A stretch of DNA of 64,000 bases. Origin: Microbacterium oleivorans (GTDB lineage Bacteria; Actinomycetota; Actinomycetes; Actinomycetales; Microbacteriaceae). Position 1 is the stretch's first letter. Every line of letters begins with the position of its first letter. Positions 45,201 to 53,539 of this stretch are shown piece after piece. The DNA lies in contig NZ_MAYO01000003.1 in the NCBI RefSeq assembly GCF_001691565.1, positions 992,001 to 1,056,000 of the forward strand, written 5' to 3'. Below the pieces are notes generated by a model, which had not been told where the DNA came from, ran no database searches, and worked only from the letters and a program-made list of their open reading frames with translations. The position numbers and the translations under genes are program-made.

Positions 45201-46004
45201 TCAGGCGACGGGCTGCTGCAGGTCGACGATCCAGCGCGAGCCCGGACCGTCGTAGGGCGTCTGCTCGTAGATCTCGCGCGAGGGGCCGTCGAATCGCAGC
45301 CCGCGGCGCTCGATCTCGGCGACGAGCGCCTGCCACGCGGCCTGGATTCCGCTGAGGTCATCGGCATCGAGACGGGTCGAGACGGCACGCGGATGCCGCG
45401 GCACCACCGCGCGCTCGAGGCCGTCGGGCACGGGCGCATCGCCGATCTGCTCCGCCGCGGCGGCGATCATGCCGTCGTCGACGGTCGTGTAGACGGCGAC
45501 GCCGGGACCGACGCGGCTCGCACCGGCCGCCTCGATCAGAGCACCGACGCGCGCGAACATGCCGCCGATCTCCTCCTCGATCTGCGACATCTCGTCGACC
45601 TTCGCCGACAGCTGGACGATCGTCAGCTCGGGCAGCGCACCTTCGGTGTACTCGGACATGGGATTCTCCTTCTCGATCGATCGGAGTCTCGTCTCGACTT
45701 CGTGCAGGCGCTGCCGGTCCGCATCGATCTGGGCCGCGAGCTCGACCCGCCGCTCGCGCAGGAGCACGGCGACCTCGCTCGACGACATCCCGTCGTCGAG
45801 CATGACGCCGACCTGCTCCAGCGTGAAGCCGAGGCCCTTCAGCGCGACCAGTCGATTGGCGCGGTCCAACTGCGACGCGGCGTAGGAGCGGTATCCCGAG
45901 AAGGGATCGACCCGCTGCGGGCGCAGCAGACCGAGCTGGTCGTAGTGACGCAGCATCCGCACAGAGACGCCGGCGAGGCGGGCGAACTCTCCGATACTCA
46001 ACAT
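45201..46004 (-). CDS. MerR-family regulator with effector-binding domain
   Basis: The 267-residue regulator has an N-terminal MerR winged helix (LSIGEFARLAGVSVRMLRHYDQLGLL near residues 2-27, then SGYRSYAASQL), a dimerisation helix to about 115, and a GyrI-like effector domain in the last 150 residues (ELTIVQLSAKVDEM; GPGVAVYTTVDDG). Such proteins sense small hydrophobic ligands. Target genes are unknown. It is transcribed away from island 2; its start lies 53 nt from the first island 2 repeat and marks the island's left edge. Confidence 0.88.
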   Translation of the reverse strand: MLSIGEFARLAGVSVRMLRHYDQLGLLRPQRVDPFSGYRSYAASQLDRANRLVALKGLGFTLEQVGVMLDDGMSSSEVAVLLRERRVELAAQIDADRQRLHEVETRLRSIEKENPMSEYTEGALPELTIVQLSAKVDEMSQIEEEIGGMFARVGALIEAAGASRVGPGVAVYTTVDDGMIAAAAEQIGDAPVPDGLERAVVPRHPRAVSTRLDADDLSGIQAAWQALVAEIERRGLRFDGPSREIYEQTPYDGPGSRWIVDLQQPVA

Positions 46005-46057
46005 GGTGATCCCAGGCCACAGTCTGACACCGTGTGAGGGTCAAGCCCCGCCCCGTT

Positions 46058-46156
46058 CAGCCGAAAACGATCGTTTGCGGCTGCTTCGCCTTGATGCTGC
46101 TGAGATGCACGCCGGAAACGTGGATCGAAACCTGGTTCCGGCGGACGTTTTTGGTT
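46058..46156 (+). repeat. Island composite repeat 5 (left edge of island 2)
   Basis: The palindrome at 46058-46083 is CAGCCGAAAACGATCG then TTTGCGGCTG. The second module is CCGGAAACGTGG at 46112, CTGGTTCCGGC at 46132 and GTTTTTGGTT at 46147-46156. It begins 53 nt after the MerR start. The gap 46005-46373 holds this repeat and a hairpin near 46281, and no gene. Confidence 0.83.
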
Positions 46157-46280
46157 CCAGGGCGACCCGTGATCGCCGGCGGCTCAATGATATCGATCAG
46201 TGGTGTGCTCAGCCTTTAGCTGAACGGTCGTGATGTGTTCTGCCGGGAGGCGTCGGTCGTTTCGCGCAGGTTCATCGCAG

Positions 46281-46307
46281 AAGGGGCCCGATGATTTCGG
46301 GCCCCTT
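46281..46307. terminator. Strong GC-rich terminator hairpin
   Basis: Perfect arms AAGGGGCCCGA and TCGGGCCCCTT flank a 5-nt loop. It lies 67 nt downstream of the minus-strand secreted-protein gene, whose transcript it probably ends. Confidence 0.8.
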
Positions 46308-46373
46308 CCTATCGATGTTCTGTGCGAAAACCGCTCATGGCCCAGGCATGACGCAGCCGGCCTTCTTCGCAGA

Positions 46374-46829
46374 TCAGTAGCTGACGGTGACTTTATCCAC
46401 GTTCAGGAAGATGGAACGGTCCCCGTCGGTGATGCCGTTCACAGCGGTGATCTTGAACCGATAGGTTCCCGACGACTGCCGCCCGAAGTCGTACGTTCCA
46501 CACTTCTGCTTCTTGATGGTGAGAAGCGAGGTCCCGCGGTAAAGAGCGACCGAGACGGAGGTGATCGCTGTCGTCCCTGGTGTCTTGCCGGCCTTGTTCG
46601 CTTTGCAGTCAGTCAGGGTGATCTTCGTGGCGGCCCCGTCCAGGTTGCCGTCTCCCCATGTGCGGCTGAGGAAGCCTGGCTGCGCCTGATTGACAAACGA
46701 GGTGTAGGACCCCTCGGCGTGAGCCGCAGTCGGTACCGCGACCAGTACGCCGACCGCAAGTGCGCCGATTGCCAGCTTGCTCTTCCAACTTCGCTTCTTC
46801 GAACCCGCCTCGATAGTGCTCTTTCGCAC
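46374..46829 (-). CDS. Secreted protein of unknown function (island 2)
   Basis: The 151-residue protein has a signal peptide (basic Lys/Arg-rich start, hydrophobic LAIGALAVGVLVAVPTAAHA, cleavage after AHA near residue 38) and a roughly 110-residue beta-rich mature domain with two Cys (TDCKANK and KKQKCGTYDF) that could form a disulfide. No known domain was recognised. Start GTG 46829 follows AGGGGGG by 5 nt. It is divergent from the phosphatase-fold gene at 46934; both lie between repeats 5 and 6. Confidence 0.65.
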   Translation of the reverse strand: MRKSTIEAGSKKRSWKSKLAIGALAVGVLVAVPTAAHAEGSYTSFVNQAQPGFLSRTWGDGNLDGAATKITLTDCKANKAGKTPGTTAITSVSVALYRGTSLLTIKKQKCGTYDFGRQSSGTYRFKITAVNGITDGDRSIFLNVDKVTVSY

Positions 46830-46933
46830 GATGCCCCCCTACGTTTGAAACGGCTGAGTGCCGCCTGTGTGGCTCGAAAAGTAGGTGCTGCAGAGTTTCT
46901 CCACCAGTCTGTCAAATTGATGAGACAAGCCGT

Positions 46934-47971
46934 ATGATCCGATTGTTTTCCGATCCCCATGACTACGGTGAGCATGTGAAGCTCGGTCGTTTTCTGATCC
47001 CCGCGGCCTCTCTCGTCGTGCTTCTTCTGGTCTGGGCGGCCCCGCTGACGCAGGCGCGCACTTGGCCCGGCATTGCATTCGTCGTGGCAGCCGACAGGCC
47101 CATCACCCTCGTGTTCGCCGTAGTCAGCGTCGTTGCGTTTGCCACCTGCATCTTGCTGCGACGCTTCCGCCGCGGGGCGATCATCCTTGGCATTGTTTGC
47201 TTAGTCGGCACTGCGATGTTCGGTCTGCGCGTCATCGCGCAGGGAGCTGCCGATGGCGAAGCTTCTCCTGCAAATGCAGAGTTCTACGGGATGGCCTGGA
47301 ACGCTCGGGGTGAAGACGTGTCCGACGTTGCCAACGCGGTCGGACCAACATTCCATGGACAAGATAGGGCAGTGGTCGTCTTGCCAGAAACGCCATGGAA
47401 ACTGGGTGAGGAGGTCGCCGACATCCTTCGCGCCGATGGGCATGATGTGGTCGCATTCGCTCCTGACTGGACTGCGACGTCCATCATCATGACGCGGGCG
47501 CTCGTCGACGACGGACAGTACAAAGTCGACGAGCGCACGCCTCCCTGGGCTGGGCTTGCACTCATCCCTACGACCCCGTCCTCACAGACGCCAATCATCG
47601 TGGGAACGCATATCCAGCAGCCTTCCCCGTCTGCTACCGACACGTGGCAGGAACACATCGACTGGGTGAACGAGATGTGCTCCAGAAGTCCCTGGGTTGT
47701 AGTCCTCGGGGATATGAACTCGACCCTCAACAATCTCGGTGGCGACCAGCTCGGAGATTGCAGCGATGTTGCAGCCGCCAACAATGCCGGCTCCTCACCC
47801 ACCTGGCCAACCACACTGCCGCCATTCCTCGGAGCATCAATCGACCGATTCCTCGTGGGGAAGGGCTACACGGCTGCGGAGGCCACCTGGAAGGTCGACC
47901 GGAGTCTGCAGATCAGGCAAACGGACCATTGGCCAATCAAAGTATCCATTCCCCCGATCGATCGGCGGTGA
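46934..47971 (+). CDS. Membrane-anchored endonuclease/exonuclease/phosphatase-family protein
   Basis: The 345-residue protein has three N-terminal hydrophobic segments (about residues 20-38, 53-75 and 80-102) and an external EEP domain. Family motifs occur in order: WNAR near 122, VLPET near 150, GTHIQQP near 224, VVLGDMNSTLNNL near 252-264, IDRFLVG near 304 and the catalytic His in TDHWPIKV near 333-340. The layout resembles the VanJ-type membrane phosphatases. A substrate such as a lipid or wall precursor is possible but inferred. GTG 46976 is an alternative start. Confidence 0.78.
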   Translation: MIRLFSDPHDYGEHVKLGRFLIPAASLVVLLLVWAAPLTQARTWPGIAFVVAADRPITLVFAVVSVVAFATCILLRRFRRGAIILGIVCLVGTAMFGLRVIAQGAADGEASPANAEFYGMAWNARGEDVSDVANAVGPTFHGQDRAVVVLPETPWKLGEEVADILRADGHDVVAFAPDWTATSIIMTRALVDDGQYKVDERTPPWAGLALIPTTPSSQTPIIVGTHIQQPSPSATDTWQEHIDWVNEMCSRSPWVVVLGDMNSTLNNLGGDQLGDCSDVAAANNAGSSPTWPTTLPPFLGASIDRFLVGKGYTAAEATWKVDRSLQIRQTDHWPIKVSIPPIDRR

Positions 47972-48083
47972 TGTGGCCGAGTGGACCCCGGTCCATAGCG
48001 TGGGGAGCGCGCTTGGCCCGGTACGTGGGAACCCGACACGAATCAGCGCCGGGTTCACCCTTCAGACCTAGCCGGCACGAGCA

Positions 48084-48105
48084 GCCGAAAACGATCGTTT
48101 TCGGC
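48084..48105 (+). repeat. Island composite repeat 6 (palindrome only)
   Basis: A perfect 22-nt palindrome, containing CCGAAAACGATCGTTTTCGG with one more GC pair at each end. The second module is degraded; GTCAAGCGGGTCACCG near 48169-48184 may be its remnant, aligning with GTAAGCGGGTTTCGG of repeat 2. It divides the phosphatase package from the PH/ankyrin package. Confidence 0.85.
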
Positions 48106-48184
48106 TTGGCCTTCATCACTGGAGCCCATGGCTGGCCCGCGGAAGGACCCACCGACACGAGCTCGATCGTCAAGCGGGTCACCG

Positions 48185-48628
48185 TCAATTCCCCTGCGTC
48201 TTCACCCATCTATCCAGACGGGCCAGGAACTGGCGGGGGACTTCGAGCGTTGAGGCTGGCAGTGAGTAGCTGATCCCCACAGCGACCGCGCTTATAGTCG
48301 CAGTTCTCGATCGCCCACCCGGAATGGACCATTCAAGCTTCGCGGTGCGCGGATCCTGGTCGACTTCCGTTATCTGCGCCCGAGCGACCCGCACGACGCG
48401 GAAGAAGTTGCACAACCGGACCTCAGCATCGTCGACGATCACGCGCACGCGGAAAACACGCGCCAGCCAGAAGCAACCGAAGATGACGACCGACATAGCA
48501 ACAGCGGTGACGGCCACGTCACCTTCCGGCAGGGACCAGACCAGTGCGCATCCGCCCAGGAGCGGAAGCGTCGATGCGCCAGCGGCGTTCGTGAGGCGCC
48601 AGGCGAGCGTCGGTCGATAGATGTACAC
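48185..48628 (-). CDS. Two-TM protein with PH-like domain
   Basis: The 147-residue protein has two hydrophobic segments near residues 18-32 and 38-56 (GCALVWSLPE; AVTAVAMSVVIFGCFWLA). A roughly 80-residue strand-rich region follows (VRVIVDDAEVRLCNFFRVVRVARAQITEV), typical of bacterial PH-like membrane proteins. Function is unknown; similar short proteins occur widely in actinobacteria. It lies 62 nt downstream of the ankyrin gene on the same strand. Codon use is less GC-rich than in the flanking core genes. Confidence 0.65.
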   Translation of the reverse strand: MYIYRPTLAWRLTNAAGASTLPLLGGCALVWSLPEGDVAVTAVAMSVVIFGCFWLARVFRVRVIVDDAEVRLCNFFRVVRVARAQITEVDQDPRTAKLEWSIPGGRSRTATISAVAVGISYSLPASTLEVPRQFLARLDRWVKTQGN

Positions 48629-48690
48629 GCCTTGACCTTATGGTTCAGGGAGGCGTCCACCTGGCATCGCTGCCTCGCATCACGAGGTGC

Positions 48691-49302
48691 TCAACACTGT
48701 TCGGCGGCGACGAGGTTCTCTAAGTAGGCCACCACGTCGTCGTGGTTATGAGACCGCGCGTACTCTGCGGCAGTCTGGCCATCGATCTGCTTTGTAGGGT
48801 CGGCGCCCGCAGCCACGAGTGCGCGAACGCAACGCAAGCTGCCCGCCTCAGCTGCATCGACGAGCGGCGAATCATGATTGGGGTCCGCACCCGCCGCCAA
48901 GAGGAGGGTGAGGACCTCGAAGTTGTCCCACTCCGCGGCACGGCTCAGCGGGCACCAGCCATTGTCGATGTCCGATACTGCGACGTCAGCACCAGCATTC
49001 AGCAGCGCCTCGACGCTGGCGGAGTCTCCCGGGCCAGACGCATTGAGCAGCGGCGTGAAACCTGCCGAGTCTGTGACGTCCGGATCAGCGCCAGCAGCCA
49101 GCAAAGCGCGAACAATTTGCGGGTGCCGGCGTGTAGCCGCAGCATGCAGTGCGGTCCATCCTGTGGCATCTGCCTCATTGACCGACCTGCCGGCTGCGAG
49201 GAGCGCGCGTGCTCGTTCGAGATCGCCTGTTGCGGCAGCGCGAACAAGAGGGGGCAGCTGCTCTAGGTACGCCTGTTCCTGCTCTTCATCCTTCGGAGAC
49301 AT
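48691..49302 (-). CDS. Ankyrin-repeat protein
   Basis: The 203-residue soluble protein contains about five ankyrin repeats from residue 18 to 200 with clear consensus pieces: GWTALHAAATRRHPQIVRALLAAGADPD (second repeat), GFTPLLNASGPGDSASVEALLNAGADV and CPLSRAAEWDNFEVLTLLLAAGADPN. Ankyrin repeats bind proteins; no catalytic domain is attached. It is followed on the same strand by the PH-like gene. Both lie between repeats 6 and 7. It may be an immunity or adaptor protein, without direct evidence. Confidence 0.85.
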   Translation of the reverse strand: MSPKDEEQEQAYLEQLPPLVRAAATGDLERARALLAAGRSVNEADATGWTALHAAATRRHPQIVRALLAAGADPDVTDSAGFTPLLNASGPGDSASVEALLNAGADVAVSDIDNGWCPLSRAAEWDNFEVLTLLLAAGADPNHDSPLVDAAEAGSLRCVRALVAAGADPTKQIDGQTAAEYARSHNHDDVVAYLENLVAAEQC

Positions 49303-49386
49303 TCTGCGACTTTGGCACAGGTGAGCTCGTCAGTGGGTGAGAGCGTCGGATGCGGCCTTCGAGATTTTGACGCGACTCGCCAGCTG

Positions 49387-49483
49387 CGCCGAAAACGATC
49401 GTTTTCGGCGATCGCCGCCACAGTCCCCAATGTGGCGCACCGCAAACGGCACCCGCTACCGGGTTTCGGCGGACGGTTTCGGC
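49387..49483 (+). repeat. Island composite repeat 7 (best-preserved copy)
   Basis: Both modules are clear. The palindrome spans 49387-49410, with CCGAAAACGATCGTTTTCGG at its core. The second module is CCGCAAACGG at 49440, CGGGTTTCGGC at 49460 and GTTTCGGC at 49476-49483. The arms match repeat 2 of island 1 nearly exactly. It is the reference copy for the family. Confidence 0.9.
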
Positions 49484-49553
49484 TGGCCCGCAGCTGAGTG
49501 AGCAGGGGCGTCTCTGACTGGGTCGGCCTTGATGCGGGCAGCCGTCGATAATC

Positions 49554-50807
49554 ATGTGTATGACGCCCAGGGACGCGAAGCGCCGCCACATGGTTGATCC
49601 TGCCTCAGTCAGGGTCTCGGCCGATGATGTCAGCACGGACCGGTCGTACGGCTTGGATGAGCAGCTGCTGCCGTTCGTGGAGTGGTTTCCGACTGAAGGG
49701 TGGCCTCTCTTCACGAGGAGGGGGTGGTTGGTGTGGCGGGGCGAGAAACGCTGGGGGGTGACCCCGGAGATGGTCGAACGCGCGTGGGCGATGTATCGCA
49801 TCGGTGTGCGGGTTTCTGCTCCGTCGTCTGACCTCGCCGCGTTGCGCGAGCACCTACCCAGGATGCGTCTGCTCGAGATCGGTTACGAGGCGGAGCAGCT
49901 GAAGGGCTTTAACGAGCTGCGGCGAGCACGGATGCTGGAGGTTCTGGAGATCAATCCGGAGACCGGTGAGGAGGCTGACCTCTCCCGTCTGTGGCGGTTG
50001 CGGCGGTATCGCGGACCGTCCCATGGCAGTTGGCAGAGCGTTATGGCGCTGCCGCAGCTTGAGCGGCTCGATGTCGATCACGTCTGCGGCACGGTGGTGG
50101 GGCCGGTGCGAGATCTTGCGCTGCGATCCCGGACGACCTCACAGCTCCCCGAGCTTGGTCAGCCGGCGAAGCTCCGAGAATTGACCGTGTCCCCGACGAG
50201 ACATTTCGACCTCGAATCCCTGGCCCCGGCTGTGGGTTTGAACGTGCTGACGGTGACCGCGGCTCATCTCGTAGGGCTGAAGGCTTTGGTCCAGATACGA
50301 ACCCTGACCGAGGTGACGATTGAAGGGCGGACAGACGAAGACATCGAGGTTCTCGCGGATCTGCCCGCGGCGGAGGCGATCCTCATTCTCAAGCAGCGAC
50401 CCGGGCCCCGCCTCACCGCCGCGATCATTGATCGCGGGTGGTCTGTGTTCGCGTCCGACGCGCAGGAGCGAGCCGCATACAAAGCCGCCGGACGGGTCTA
50501 CCCGGGCGACCTGCCACAGCATCACGCTTGGTCCGAGGAGGCGGGCGACGTCCACTGGCACTTCGGTCCGCGACATGCCACCGCCACGTTTGTAAGCACA
50601 GCCGACGACCTACCGCCGGGTCTAAGCGGTATCGAAGCCGAACAGATCATCCGTGAACGGCTTCACTCGCGCTATAGCGACGAGAAGATCACAATCGAGG
50701 GCACCAGCACTAGCGACCGGCTCCAGCTCACATTCTCATTAGCGGATGTCGCCATCGTCTCCGAGGCAGCCGCCGCCGTCTTCGCGGAGCATCACCGAAG
50801 GAACTGA
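49554..50807 (+). CDS. Leucine-rich-repeat-like protein of island 2
   Basis: The 417-residue soluble protein has an N-terminal region (to about 95) and irregular LRR-like repeats from about 95 to 280 (LPRMRLLEIGYEAEQLKGF, ARMLEVLEINPE, LPQLERLDVD, PAKLRELTVSP, LNVLTVTAAHLVGLKAL, IRTLTEVTIEG). The C-terminal 120 residues form a different domain with helices at its end (IVSEAAAAVFAEHHRRN). It resembles the island 1 gene at 3894 in its repeats. The start is unclear: ATG 49554, 49560 or 49590. It is the only gene between repeats 7 and 8. Confidence 0.65.
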   Translation: MCMTPRDAKRRHMVDPASVRVSADDVSTDRSYGLDEQLLPFVEWFPTEGWPLFTRRGWLVWRGEKRWGVTPEMVERAWAMYRIGVRVSAPSSDLAALREHLPRMRLLEIGYEAEQLKGFNELRRARMLEVLEINPETGEEADLSRLWRLRRYRGPSHGSWQSVMALPQLERLDVDHVCGTVVGPVRDLALRSRTTSQLPELGQPAKLRELTVSPTRHFDLESLAPAVGLNVLTVTAAHLVGLKALVQIRTLTEVTIEGRTDEDIEVLADLPAAEAILILKQRPGPRLTAAIIDRGWSVFASDAQERAAYKAAGRVYPGDLPQHHAWSEEAGDVHWHFGPRHATATFVSTADDLPPGLSGIEAEQIIRERLHSRYSDEKITIEGTSTSDRLQLTFSLADVAIVSEAAAAVFAEHHRRN

Positions 50808-50859
50808 CCGCGAGCTGTCTGACGCCGAGGCGTTGACGCGTGGATGCCTACAGCAGCCA

Positions 50860-50990
50860 GCCGAAAACGATGGTTTTCGGCACAACCGACCGAGGCATCG
50901 CAGACGACCGCGACACGCCGACGACGCACGCGCCGAAAACCCCCACCGAAACCGGATCGCGCCGAAACCTCTGCGGCACGCTTTCGGCGC
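50860..50990 (+). repeat. Island composite repeat 8 (right edge of island 2)
   Basis: The palindrome at 50860-50881 has one central change (GATGG for GATCG). It is followed by GCGCCGAAAAC near 50930, ACCGAAACCGG, GCCGAAACC and the terminal CTTTCGGCGC at 50981-50990. It ends 10 nt before the stop codon of the minus-strand LigT-like gene. Confidence 0.8.
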
Positions 50991-50999
50991 AATCCCAGC

Positions 51000-51524
51000 T
51001 CAGCCCCCGAACTCCCCGAGCGCGGTGACGGTGGCGGATGCCGCATCCCACCGCCGTAGCCCGCGCGCCATCCCGGTGACCGGCTCACCCAAAAGCGGCA
51101 GCGCGCGCTCGAGGTCGGACACCTTGAGCCGGCGCGCAAGGGTGACGTGCGGCATCCACTCCCCGGGCGCGGTGTGCGGAGCATCGTCGCCCGGGCCGGC
51201 GGCCTCATGCAGGGCGGCGTGCAGGGCGAGCAGCTCGGCGGAGGGCACGACCGAGCGGGCCAGCACCCGGCGCTCCCCCGCCCCGAACAGCACCGGCGCG
51301 CCGAGAGCCACAGGGAACGCCGCGGGCAGCGGCACGGACGCCAGCGACACCGACGAACGCACGAGCAACGTCACGTGCGGTGCGTTCGAGGGCGCGGTGT
51401 GCGCGGCGAGGCTCGACAACCCGGCGTCGGCGAGCGCCTGCCATTCCACGCGCACGGCGCGCTCGGTCGCCGCATCGAACTCGAGCTCGATGCTGACGAC
51501 CGGCGCGCCGCGCATGACGGTCAC
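51000..51524 (-). CDS. 2'-5' RNA ligase / LigT-like phosphoesterase
   Basis: The 174-residue protein has the 2H phosphoesterase layout with two His-x-Thr motifs (NAPHVTLLV near residue 50 and WMPHVTLARR near 124). These enzymes open or join 2',3'-cyclic or 2'-5' phosphodiester bonds of RNA. The start GTG 51524 overlaps the stop of the upstream M13 peptidase (GTGA), suggesting translational coupling. It is the first conserved gene to the right of island 2. Confidence 0.85.
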   Translation of the reverse strand: MTVMRGAPVVSIELEFDAATERAVRVEWQALADAGLSSLAAHTAPSNAPHVTLLVRSSVSLASVPLPAAFPVALGAPVLFGAGERRVLARSVVPSAELLALHAALHEAAGPGDDAPHTAPGEWMPHVTLARRLKVSDLERALPLLGEPVTGMARGLRRWDAASATVTALGEFGG

Positions 51525-53503
51525 CAGATGGTGACGCGCTTGTCCTCGTCGAGCCAGAGCTCGTCCGCCGTGGTCACGTCGAACGCGGCGTAGAACTCGT
51601 CGATGTTCCGGACGATCTGGTTGCAGCGGAACTCGTTCGGCGAGTGCGGGTCGATCGTCAGCAGGCGGATCGTCTCGGCATCCCGTCCCTTCTGCTGCCA
51701 GATCTGACCCCAGCTGAGCAGCAGACGCTGGATGCCGGTGAGTCCGTCGATGACGGGACCGTCGGCATCCGTCGAGCCGGTCGTCTCCAGGTGCAGCCGA
51801 TACGCCTTGATCGCGATGCCGAGGCCGCCGAGGTCGCCGATGTTCTCGCCGATCGTCAGCGCACCGTTGACGGTGTGACCCTCGGACAGGCCCTGCGGGA
51901 CGAGTGCGTTGTACTGCTCGATGAGCGTCTTCGTGCGTTCGGTGAAGGCCGCGCGGTCCTCGTCGGTCCACCAGTCGTTCAGCGCGCCGGTGCCGTCGAA
52001 CGCACTCCCCTGATCGTCGAAGCCGTGGCCGATCTCGTGGCCGATGACTGCGCCGATGCCGCCGTAGTTCGCGGCCGGGTCGCGCTCCATGTCGAAGAAC
52101 GGGTGCTGCAGGATCGCGGCGGGGAATACGATCTCGTTCATGAGCGGGTTGTAGTACGCGTTGACCGTCTGCGGCGTCATGAACCACTCGTCGCGGTCGA
52201 TGGGGGCGCCGAGCTTCGCGATCTGCTCGTCGTGCTGCCACGCGTTCGAGCGGCGGACGTTGCCGATGAGGTCGGCGGCATCGATCTCGAGCGCCGAGTA
52301 GTCCTTCCACTTCACGGGGTAGCCGACCTTGGGGGTGAAGGCCTCGAGCTTCTCGAGCGCGCGCTCGCGCGTGGCGGGCGTCATCCACTCGAGCGACGAG
52401 ATCGACTGCCGGTACGCCTCGATGAGGTTGTCGACGAGGACGTCCATCTCCTCCTTCGCGCGGGGCGGGAAGTGGCGCTCGACGTAGACCTTGCCGACCG
52501 CCTCGCCGAGCGCCGCCTCGACGAGCGAGACGCCCCGCTTCCAGCGCTCGCGGTTGACGGGGACGCCGGTCATCTCGGTGCCGTAGAACGCGAAGTTCGC
52601 GTCGACGAAAGCCTGCGACAGGAACGGCGCGGAGGTGCGGATGACCTGCAGGCGCAGCCAGGCCTTCCAGTCCTCGAGCCGATCCTCGACCAGCAGCGTC
52701 CCGAGACCCTCGAAGAAGCTCGGCTGGTTGACGTCGACCTCCTCGATGATGCCCGCCTTGCCGGGGGCGACGGCATCGCGCCACGGGGCGAGGTCGACGC
52801 CGGTGAGCTGCACCGCGGCATCCCACGACATCAGGTTGTAGGTCGCGACGGCGTCGCGGCTGCGGACGTTGTCCCAGTGGTGGGACGCGATCTCGGTCTC
52901 GAGCGCGACGACGCGATCGGCCTGCGCCTCGGCGTCGTCGACTCCGGCGAGCGTGAACACCTTGGCGACGTACGCGCGGAACGCGGTGCGCGTCTTCTCG
53001 AAGTTGTCGAGGCGGTAGTAGCTCTCGTCGGGGAGCGACAGCCCACCCTGCACGAGGAACATCACGTAGCGCTCCGGGTTGCCCGGGTCGGGCTCGATGT
53101 ACGTGCCGAAGACACCCGAAACGCCCTCTCGCTCCAGCGACCCGGCGGTGCTCAGGAAGCTCGGGATGCCGGTGACCCGGTCGACGAGCGCGAGCTGGGG
53201 CGCGATGGCGTCGGCGCGACGCTCCTCGATCGCGTCGGTGTCCATGAAGCTCGCGTAGAGGTCGCCGATCTTGCGGGTCTCGGTGCCCGGTTCGGCATCC
53301 GTCGACTCCTCGATGATCGTCTTGACGTCGCGCTCGGCCTGCTCAGCGATGAGGTGGAACGACCCCCACCGCGCCTTGTCCTCGGGGATCTCGGTGCGCT
53401 CGAGCCACGAGCCGTTGACGTAGCGGAACAGGTCGTCCTGCGGCCGGACGTCGGAGCTCAACTCGTCGAGCTGGATGCCGGAGGGAAGGGTGTTCTCGGT
53501 CAT
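51521..53503 (-). CDS. pepO: M13-family zinc metallopeptidase (PepO)
   Basis: The 660-residue peptidase has the zinc motif HEIGH at about residues 489-493 (GAVIGHEIGHGFDDQG), the NAYYNPLMNEIVFPAAIL substrate-binding segment near 446-463, and the second metal ligand region (GENIGDLGG near 550). No signal peptide is seen, consistent with a cytosolic PepO-type enzyme that degrades short peptides. ATG 53503 has GGTGGGA upstream. It is coupled to the LigT-like gene. Confidence 0.93.
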   Translation of the reverse strand: MTENTLPSGIQLDELSSDVRPQDDLFRYVNGSWLERTEIPEDKARWGSFHLIAEQAERDVKTIIEESTDAEPGTETRKIGDLYASFMDTDAIEERRADAIAPQLALVDRVTGIPSFLSTAGSLEREGVSGVFGTYIEPDPGNPERYVMFLVQGGLSLPDESYYRLDNFEKTRTAFRAYVAKVFTLAGVDDAEAQADRVVALETEIASHHWDNVRSRDAVATYNLMSWDAAVQLTGVDLAPWRDAVAPGKAGIIEEVDVNQPSFFEGLGTLLVEDRLEDWKAWLRLQVIRTSAPFLSQAFVDANFAFYGTEMTGVPVNRERWKRGVSLVEAALGEAVGKVYVERHFPPRAKEEMDVLVDNLIEAYRQSISSLEWMTPATRERALEKLEAFTPKVGYPVKWKDYSALEIDAADLIGNVRRSNAWQHDEQIAKLGAPIDRDEWFMTPQTVNAYYNPLMNEIVFPAAILQHPFFDMERDPAANYGGIGAVIGHEIGHGFDDQGSAFDGTGALNDWWTDEDRAAFTERTKTLIEQYNALVPQGLSEGHTVNGALTIGENIGDLGGLGIAIKAYRLHLETTGSTDADGPVIDGLTGIQRLLLSWGQIWQQKGRDAETIRLLTIDPHSPNEFRCNQIVRNIDEFYAAFDVTTADELWLDEDKRVTIW

Positions 53504-53539
53504 GCGTCCCACCCTATGGGCGCACTCGGACGGCCCGGC

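Noticed and set aside
48084..48105. Shared peptide PKTIVFG in several frames near the repeats
   Set aside because: It is only the translation of the palindromic DNA repeat in open non-coding frames, not a protein motif.
46058..50990. Insertion sequence or transposon carrying these genes
   Set aside because: No transposase frame and no target-site duplication could be seen around the elements.
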